From assembly GCA_035048495.1 (NCBI GenBank), contig CM068549.1, positions 13,425,103 through 13,489,102 on the forward strand: a stretch of DNA of 64,000 nt, read 5' to 3'. Made by a program: the position numbers and the translations under genes. The notes beneath the pieces are model-generated. The model was given only the letters and a program-made list of their open reading frames with translations. It was not told where the DNA came from and made no database searches. Below are positions 57,111 to 64,000 of this stretch, one piece after another (the stretch's first letter is position 1; each line of letters starts with the position of its first letter). The stretch is from Euptelea pleiosperma (taxonomy: Eukaryota; Streptophyta; Magnoliopsida; Ranunculales; Eupteleaceae).

Positions 57111-58560
57111 CTTGGATTCCCACAGTTGTAAAACCGTGAAGGATGAAGAGGGAGAGGACGGTGGGTAGCTGGCCGACGACTTCAAACAAGGGAGAGAGCT
57201 TCCTCCTTTCTTCTTTCCTCCTTGTCTTCCTCTTTTTTTTTCCTTTTTTTTGTTTTAGAGAGGAGAAGGTGAAAACGGCTTGAGAATGGAGGGGCTTTAG
57301 TTAGAAGACGGCTAGAGAAAGAGGAGAGATTAGGTTTTTTTTGAAAGCTTAGCATTTTCTCAAAAACGTGGTGAAATGAAAGATGGGAGAGATCCTTTTT
57401 GCAAGAATGGGTGGCGGCTTCCCAAAAATGTGGTGCTCTCTTTTATATATGAAAAGATCCCCCTTTGAAATTTCTATTTAAGGTTTAAGGAATTCTTCCT
57501 TTCCTTTTGTTGCCCACATTTTCTCCTTCAACTTTGAACAAGTTCTCTATTAGGTTGCTGCCACCTCAATGCTAAAAATTTTTGAAAAAAACATGCATGC
57601 CTAAAATGGTATGGTTTAAAAAATCTTTCCTTTCAAAAGTTGTTGATTTTTTCAAACCTTCCAAAATTTTCTTTGATTCCTTCTTTTGTAAAAAAAAGAA
57701 CTCTCCTTTTTAAGCCACACTCATTTATTTCCAAAAAATCTTCTCACGGTTTGCATTTTGAATTTCTACCATAATTGTCCGTTACCGATGATTGGGATTT
57801 GGTGGATGATTGGACAATCGGATGGTGGAAATGGATGGTGATGATCAGATGAATGATCTACTGGCAATCAGATGGTAGACTAGGGCGGTGATAAACGGAT
57901 GGTAGAGATCAGCTAAGGTAGGCAGTAGGATAGAGTGACTGGGGAAGGAGAGAGGATCGGGCGGTTGATATTGAGAATAGAGAGAGAATGAGGATTTATA
58001 GAGAGGAGAGAGAAATTATTATAAAAAGAAAGAGAAAACGCTAGCGGAGGGTCTTGAACCCTGGTCTTTAACTTGGTCTTCTGTGAGCTTTACCAACTAG
58101 ACAAGTTTTCATCTTGTGTTGGTTGAATGAGCTTTAATCGCCTTAGTCTCTTCTCAGGGTGCTTCGCTCTCCTTCTCTCTTGATTTTCTCTCGGGCTTTT
58201 CCGCTTCTCTAGCTTTCCAGCATTGGCATGTATCTTCTTATTCTTAGCTCATTGGATCATGAACTTTAGTACTAGACTCTGACAGTCAGTTGTGGGCCCG
58301 CAATCCATCAAAATTGTCCAATCATTTTTCCTACGATAGAAAAAGCACGTTATGAGACTTAATCAAAACGACTTTATATCTCGACTTCCGAAAATGTGTT
58401 TAATTCATGCAAATATACCATGTTGTCCAGAAAAATGTGTTCTGCCTAACAGAAGAAACTCTTGCGTAAAAAAGTTGATAAAAATGACAGTTTTACGTAG
58501 GAGAGTGTGATAACACTAAAAGAATAATTGCTTAAAATAAGCACTTTTGAGCGAATATCA
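57111..58560 (-). mobile_element. Solo LTR D, right part (its 5' portion)
   Basis: Continues D from 13968. Read on the minus strand it begins TGATATTCGCTCAAAAGTGC at 58560, then has the tRNA-like module (58035-58110) and a TATATAAAA box (57441-57450). ACCAT (58561-58565) is the partner of AACAT before 12810. Total D is about 2.6 kb with no internal region, so a solo LTR. Confidence 0.88.
58035..58110 (-). promoter_or_regulatory. tRNA-like Pol III module in LTR D
   Basis: Minus strand: A box TTGTCTAGTTGG (58093-58104), B box GGTTCAAGACC (58050-58060), TTTT (rc of 58035-58038). Confidence 0.6.
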
Positions 58561-58923
58561 ACCATCCCTTGATAAATTTCTTATATTAGTGAAACTCTAC
58601 GTTGTCATTATTTTGGTCTTGCCCACTTACTGTTCATTTTCCCTTATTGACCAGATTAGAATATTAACCTTATCATCCTAAAATTGAATGGCCCAATAAA
58701 ACTAATTAACAATTTCATTTTTTAAGTAAAGGTTAATTTTTCTGTCTTGGTCGTTGAAGAGACTAGAGGAATAAAAACTTAGAGGGTTTCACTATTATAG
58801 AAGATTTATCAAGGGTATTACAAAGAAACCAAAACTATCTTCATCCATCTATATTTTTTTTATTAAACTGTGGCTATCCAGGCCTTTTAGAGCACTCGAC
58901 TAGTCCCCCAAGGCACGATAGTT
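58561..58923 (-). repeat. Right arm of the long inverted repeat, outer part
   Basis: Reverse complement of the outer part of the left arm (about 10950-11310), including GGGTTTCACTATTATAGAAG and AGAGCACTCGACTAGTCC. It joins 12809 once the nested LTRs are removed. Confidence 0.85.
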
Positions 58924-58938
58924 GTAAGGGGTATTTTC

Positions 58939-59560
58939 TGATAATACACGTGGGTTCATGTGATGATGAGACGTGTTCCTTGATAGTATTCCAAGTGATC
59001 AACTCGGTGTGATGAAGATCATGCTGACTTGGAATGATGAAGATTAGGCCGACTTTGCCGATTGTTTCGATCTCATGGTTAGTCAGCCAGATAGAAAGCA
59101 GAGTTTGAGCAACAAACGGGAAGCAACCACCTATTGTACTTTTAAGGCAAAGCACGATCTTCGACAGATCACACATAAGAAAAAGATTTCAGGTTGATTG
59201 GTACGGCCTCCATCGTGCCCTTGGACATGTAAGGGGTTACATATCCTATAAATAGAGAGCTATAGTAGTAAAGAAAGGAGAGCAATCTTGGGCAAGGGAA
59301 GATGAAAGCTTTTGGCATAAGATACTGACTTAAGCATCGGAGGTTCTACGGTGGTTTTCCCACCAACGAAGTTCACTTGTAGGTGACATCAGACAACTCG
59401 GCGGAAGTGACGGACACGTCAGCAAGCATACCGGACTACACGGTAGAGAAGACGACCTTATCGGACTTAACACCTGAATACTCGAAAGGTGAGTCTGATC
59501 AGACGGATCTAGAAACTTAGCATCTGATTTTGCGCATACCTCGAGGGGGTGTGGGATTGT
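58939..59560 (+). mobile_element. LTR-like region of another retrotransposon (I)
   Basis: From TGATAATACACG. It has CCTATAAATAGAGAGC (TATA at 59247-59255) and then TGACTTAAGCATCGGAGG, a phrase common in LTRs of Tat-type and other plant retroelements. The 3' limit and primer binding site are not clear, so the boundaries are tentative. 59560-59800 shows nothing I can name. Confidence 0.45.
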
Positions 59561-59818
59561 CCCCTACATCTTCTATCGCCCCCTCTTGGGGTTCATGTTA
59601 GGCCCAATTATAAGCCGACTACACAAATCCCTAGAAGGATTGTACACGTGTCATGATATCCTTTTCCTTCGTTTTGTATTTCGACGGCGTCTCTTCGATT
59701 TGACACGGCATTAAATACTGAAGGCATGTGTCATCTCTTCATTGGCTCATATTGGCGATTCTATAGACGTCCCATCGATATCCGCACGTGTTGTCGGAAA
59801 CCATAATTACCTTCATAG

Positions 59819-59827
59819 TATAAATAG
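59819..59827 (+). promoter_or_regulatory. TATA box upstream of the I ORF
   Basis: TATAAATAG about 190 bp before the ORF remnant; a CT/T-rich leader follows. Confidence 0.5.
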
Positions 59828-60007
59828 GCCTCCCTTGTTCATTTTTTACTTTCACCTATTGTAAGTTCTCTCTGGCAATTTTTACTTTCTTCTTGTTCTC
59901 GACTTACTCGGCGCCTTTACTCGGACTACTCGATTCTCTTATTTTTTAGTCGAATAGCTTGTTTCCAAGGTATTTTCTTTTATACTTTAGTAACTTTAAT
60001 TCCAACC

Positions 60008-61413
60008 ATATCGGCTACTTCCTCTTCTTCCGATAATCCGTCTCTTCGAGACTCTGATGTAGAGTCTCAAATTAGCCCCCACTTAGAGTATGTTTGGGAA
60101 TGTTATAAGATTCCCAGTGACATCGGTCTTCGCTATGTCCCATCCTGTACTCGCTACTCCCATCAAACTGTAATCCACCTGACACCATCTGCATTACAGT
60201 CGGCCAGCTTCATGCCGGCCTCTCTTTCCCCCTCTTGTCGTTTGCCCGTGAACTTTTGAATTTCTATCGGGTAGCCCCAGGCCCAATGTTCGGCAACTTT
60301 TGGCATGCTCTTCGAGCATTCGATCATATCCGAATGTACTGGGGTCAAAAAATCACCTTAGACGACGTCCGTCGTCAACATTACATCAAGGTGGTCCTGA
60401 TTACCAAGAGGGGTGATTTTGAAACCTGCGGGTCTCCTCTATATTTCTTGGCCACTCGTTCGGGAAGGTTCCCAATCTTAGAGGCCATTCAAGATAGTGA
60501 TAAAGGATGGCAACATTTCCCTCTTTTTGTTTCGAGCGCATGGGAAAGAGGTCCTGGCGACCATGGGCCCCCACTTGCTAATAGGAATTTTGAGGTTCGA
60601 GGTACTCGCCGGACCTCTCTTCTGTCTTTCCGAGTAGTGCAGAACATAACTCATTTTTGTTTGCATGCAATGCGTACTGACATCTCACCTCGGGGACTCC
60701 CCAAAGCCATCCTTTCCCTTTGCGTTGTTCTTCAGACGCTTTCGTCTGACATCTATCAACGTCTCATCGGCCTCGACGAGTGTGGCTATTATTTTGAGGC
60801 TCCACCCCCTTCTGCGGAAGAGCTACAAGAGCAAGTGCCCGACTCCGAGTTCATTTACCGGTTTCTCACCAAAGCCGAGAGGCAAAAATTAATCCTCGAG
60901 ACCCAAGCTCGGGAGACAAAGAGCCGCAAAGCCTCAAGGAGAGGACTGGGTTCCCTAAGCTTCTCCAGAAGCTGACTTCTCGCTGGGATACTTTGGCACC
61001 CCGGTAGACTCTCACGCCGAGGACGTATCCGAGGTACCCCTGACTCAGAACATTATTACTGTAGATTCAGAATCATCTTCATCCGGTTCCCCCCGTCACC
61101 CATTTTACCGTTCATTACCGCCTAAGTTCTCTCATTTGGTGCAGTCTCTTGGCTACTTCTACCGAAGCAACCCTATGGTGGATCATCTTCTCGCGGAGTA
61201 GTATACTCAGGATCTTCTCCGTGCCCAAGAGATGGCAAGGTTGAACATTGCCAGCCTGTCGGCAGAGTCTTCCCCTCCTTATGAGGGTGTCGGTTCTTAG
61301 AAACGGCAGGGAGAGGCTCTCCCTCGGCCTGTTGTCAAGCTCCCAAGAGAGGCTGGAGCATCCAGTTCTCGGCCAGCTTTCGTCCAAGTTGTCCAGGCCG
61401 TTCCTGCAGTCGC
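60008..61413 (+). pseudogene. Broken ORF resembling the putative gypsy-type transposon family
   Basis: Coding-like sequence begins around 60008 (no ATG in frame there; an ATA stands at the expected start) and reads through SSSSDNPSLRDSDVESQ and WECYKIPSDIGLRYVP. A frameshift near 60.2 kb moves it to the frame open to 60975 (HAGLSFPLLSFARELLNFYR, then FGNFWHALRAF). This type of region, with a helical FARELL and a following P/G, resembles the plant family called putative gypsy type transposon (Pfam Transposase_28). A second shift near 60.93 kb and a TAG near 61200 break the acidic, Ser-rich C-terminal part. LTR H cuts it at 61413. Molecular function of the family is not established; the name does not prove transposase activity. 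Confidence 0.55.
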
Positions 61414-62562
61414 TGAAAGTAGGATTTTTCCGCGTCGTTGGTTACGGAAACCCTAGAATCAATAAGATTTGTAATTTGATCCGATTATCCTGCAAAATTT
61501 GAGATTTTTGTATAGCAGTTTCGTGTCGGATGTCGATCCGCACTCGGGATTAGTGAACGTGCAGTAAAGAACATAAAATGACGGGCTTTCTTCCTAGAAA
61601 TTGATGAAAATGATGGTGGGGTGAGAGTGGTGATTGAAATGGTCTTTAAAACATTATTTGTTGTTATTTTAGAGAGAGAATGCTATAAATATCAAGAGCA
61701 TTAAGAACACAGATAAAGTAAAGCATGAAAGGTGACCTATTACAATCAAGTAATAATGAAAACTAAAATTTATTCAAAGTAATTAAAAGTCTTACAATAT
61801 TTGCTGGAACTACACTAAGTTAAGAAAGCAAAAATGAGAGAGAGAGAAATAAAGAAAAAGAAAGAGGAGATTTTAGAGAGGGAAAATTAGAGAGATCTAG
61901 AAAGAGAAAGTAGGAATGTAGAGAGAGGAAGAGAGAGAAGAAAGAGAAAAACTATACCTTAGCACTTACCAAGAGGAGGACTACCGGAAGAGTTGAGAGA
62001 TGATGGTGCTCCTTGGAGGAGAAGGTGGAGCAAGGAGATTCGCCCAAAAAGATCACACCACAAAGGATGTTGGTGTGATCTACTTGAAGGTGTTGTTGTG
62101 CAAGAACTTCGAGAGGGTGAACGGTGGAAGGATTGACTATGGTGGCAGGACTACCTGTTGAAGATGATCCGGAGTTGCAGGGTTAGAGGAGCAACAAGTG
62201 GTGGTGCTGCCGATCGGTCTTGGTGGTGGAACCCGGTGAGTTACAGGTTCGTGGACCGTGGGGAGGAGGGTTCGCTTGCTGGTTTGACTGGTGGTAGCGA
62301 TGGAGAAACCAAGAGATTCAGCTCCTGCGTGTCAAGGGAGGTGTTGCCGGTCGGTGCTGGTGGAGCAGCAGGGAGGCGTCCATGAATGGAGGTACGACCT
62401 CCATCTTCCTTTTCCTCTTCCTCCCTCTTTCTATTTTCTTTTTCTTTCCCCTTTTTTTTTTCTTAAAGAGAAACGTGGAGAAGAGAGGGAGACGTGGGGA
62501 GTAGGAGAGAGGGAGCGGCCAGCAAGAGAGAGATCGCAGGCTGCCGGCGTTAATGGAGCTCG

Positions 62563-62587
62563 TCGGAGTTGCAGGTTGCAACTCCGG
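62563..62587. repeat. GAGTTGCA palindrome, copy 1 in LTR H
   Basis: Arms TCGGAGTTGCA and TGCAACTCCGG, spacer GGT; one outer base pair is lost. Nearby 62637-62662 has a further inverted repeat, GACCTGCAAC and GTTGCAGGTC around TCAGT. Confidence 0.85.
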
Positions 62588-62893
62588 CGATCTCTTGAAA
62601 AATTTTCTTTTTTTATTTTTTTATTTTTTTTTTTTGCAGACCTGCAACTCAGTGTTGCAGGTCGTGATGAGGCAAGGGAGGGGACGGTGATGGAGGAGGT
62701 GCACCTGTGAGGGAGATGAAAGACTGAGATGGGATGAGAAAAAGAGAACGTGGAGGAGCTCTTCTCCGTTTGGGATGGTGAAGCGATGGAAAGGTGGAGC
62801 AGTGGAGTGGCTAGAGAAGACGATTTCGCCGGCTGCAAGAGGGCAGCAAGGTGGAGGACTGCAGGGCGCCGGCTGAAGAGTTGCAGGTGGTGG

Positions 62894-62918
62894 CCGGAGT
62901 TGCAGGCTGCAACTCCGT
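62894..62918. repeat. GAGTTGCA palindrome, copy 2 in LTR H
   Basis: Arms CCGGAGTTGCA and TGCAACTCCGT, spacer GGC; the outermost pair is broken. Confidence 0.8.
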
Positions 62919-63067
62919 TGGAAAAACGGTGAAGAAGATGACGAAGGTGGAGGAGAATTAGAGGAAAACAGCGGCCAAGAGAGGGGAAAAAGGGAGAAAC
63001 GAGTTGGGGCAGAGAATGGAGGAGAAAGGGGGGGGATTAGGGTTCGAACGAACCCTTCTCCCTCCTC

Positions 63068-63075
63068 TTATAAAG
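63068..63075 (-). promoter_or_regulatory. TATA box of LTR H
   Basis: CTTTATAAG on the minus strand with a single 26-bp dyad just upstream (63078-63103). Confidence 0.6.
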
Positions 63076-63564
63076 CTCCCTATTTCCATTAATGGAAATA
63101 GGGTATTTTTTGAAAATAAAAAAAATATTTTTTTTTTTTTTTTTTAAGTAAAAACCTACTTTTCTATGGGGAATCTCCCCAATTAGTGGACCCCCCATTT
63201 AATTAAAATTATTTTTGAAATTCGCGGGGTCCACTAACTGGTCGGACAGCGGGTCGATGATGATGGGCCCGGCTACTGGCCCACATGGACTGATGATGTC
63301 CATCGTCTCACAAGATAATGTGACAGGCATTCTGAAGGCGATCGGATGGATGGTGACTTGATTGGGACCCAGATTGGTAGATCGACGGATCTAGAGAGAT
63401 CCAACGGTCCGATTGAAGATCCAACGGTCAGAAAGCTAAGGGAGATGAGATAGAGCCGATGGGTAGGAGTTCTGGGGTTAGGTCAGTAGATTCGAGGATC
63501 GAGAGATGAAGAGAGAGAGAGAATAAGGGGAGATGAGAGAAAAAGTATCAAAAAAAATGGAAAA

Positions 63565-63640
63565 AAGCACTGGCGGAGGGTCTGGAACCCTGGTCTTCAC
63601 TGTGACCATCCTCACGCTTCTCCAGTAGAGTCGATCATCA
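63565..63640 (-). promoter_or_regulatory. tRNA-like Pol III module in LTR H, decayed A box
   Basis: Minus strand B box GGTTCCAGACC (63579-63589), then TTTTTT (rc of 63561-63566). A box region ACTCTACTGGAGAAGC, as in LTR E. Confidence 0.5.
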
Positions 63641-64000
63641 TTCTTTGCTGACTCATGTGGCTTTAAACGCTTTGGTCCGTCTCTTGGTCATTGGCTCTCC
63701 TACTCTCTTCGTTCTTTGGGCCGGCTTTTTGGTCCTCTTATTCAGCCCATATTTGGCCCATATCTTCTAGTTATAGCATGTGGGCTTGTTAAGCTTTGAT
63801 AATGGGCTTTCATGATCGATTTGGGCCCACAAGTCTCGAAAATCGTCCCATCGGGGTTTCCTGCGACAGAAGAAGCGCGTAATGAGACTTTATCAGAACG
63901 GCTTAATATTTAGACTTCCGAAAATGTGTTTAATGCATGCAAATATACCATTTCGTCCAGAAAAGTGTGTTTTACGCAATGAGATAGACTCTTACGTAGA

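Larger units (their letters stand above)
61414..64000 (-). mobile_element. LTR H, minus strand, cut by the window end
   Basis: On the plus strand it starts TGAAAGTAGG and reaches within about 60-70 bp of the LTR start at the window end. There is no primer binding site on its left, so it is a solo LTR or the 3' LTR of an element extending right. GTCGC (61409-61413) would be the target duplication. Minus landmarks: module B box (63579-63589), TATA (63068-63075), one 26-bp dyad (63078-63103), palindromes at 62563-62587 and 62894-62918, donor GGTAAGTG (61968), GAATAAATT (about 61770), acceptor TTTTGCAGG (61490). Same subfamily as E. Confidence 0.9.

Noticed and set aside
1..64000. Host genes
   Set aside because: All coding-like stretches are retroelement proteins or accessory ORFs. 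No exon-like homology to plant cellular proteins was recognised.

Overview
This is plant nuclear DNA made almost entirely of transposable elements. I found no host protein gene, no rRNA gene and no convincing functional tRNA gene. The evidence is two near-intact Ty3/gypsy retrotransposons with plant-type Gag-Pol of the Athila lineage, remnants of Tat-lineage elements (one with the second, archaeal-type RNase H), and many 2-3 kb LTRs. A repeat-rich seed plant genome fits best; the species cannot be told.

Layout. 1-10380: a decayed plus-strand Tat-lineage element F (RT, RNase H, second RNase H, integrase, a 29-bp minisatellite, antisense ORF remnants), split by two minus-strand solo LTRs, G (547-2650) and E (4482-7142). 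10950-12809 plus 58561-58923: one long inverted repeat of about 2.2 kb. Its right arm is split by a minus-strand solo LTR, D (12810-13968 and 57111-58560). D is split by composite element C (13969-57105), which has almost no coding sequence and an extra internal LTR. The 3' LTR of C is split by element A (25500-55657). The internal tail of A, 43 bp before its 3' LTR, is split by element B (37655-52909). Target-site duplications support each step (G AGGAT/AGGAC, E ATTGG, D AACAT/ACCAT, C CTGAC/CTAAC, A AAACC, B TATCT) and give the order inverted repeat, D, C, A, B. 58939-61413: an LTR-like promoter region and a broken plus-strand ORF resembling the putative gypsy-type transposon family. 61414-64000: another minus-strand LTR, H, cut by the window end.

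How the parts work together. A and B each encode one Gag-Pol polyprotein (1899 and 1926 residues) with a CCHC knuckle, an aspartic protease, RT with FMDD, RNase H, and an integrase with HHCC and DD35E. B has nearly identical LTRs, a full-length ORF, a primer binding site and a polypurine tract, so it looks recent. A lost its last 24 codons to a stop. C keeps only scraps of gag and pol and would depend on A/B-like partners. Their noncoding parts are modular: A and B match closely through leader and gag-pol but diverge in the 3' tail and LTRs, while the B tail resembles the C tail.

Most interesting are recurring noncoding devices in these LTRs. (1) A conserved splice donor and a TTTTGCAG-type acceptor, 400-530 nt apart, bracket an AATAAA signal. 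(2) A tRNA-like A box/B box/T-run module lies upstream of the TATA box. (3) An 11+11 bp palindrome built on GAGTTGCA keeps its pairing through a paired base change. All comparisons were made by eye; no alignments or searches were run.
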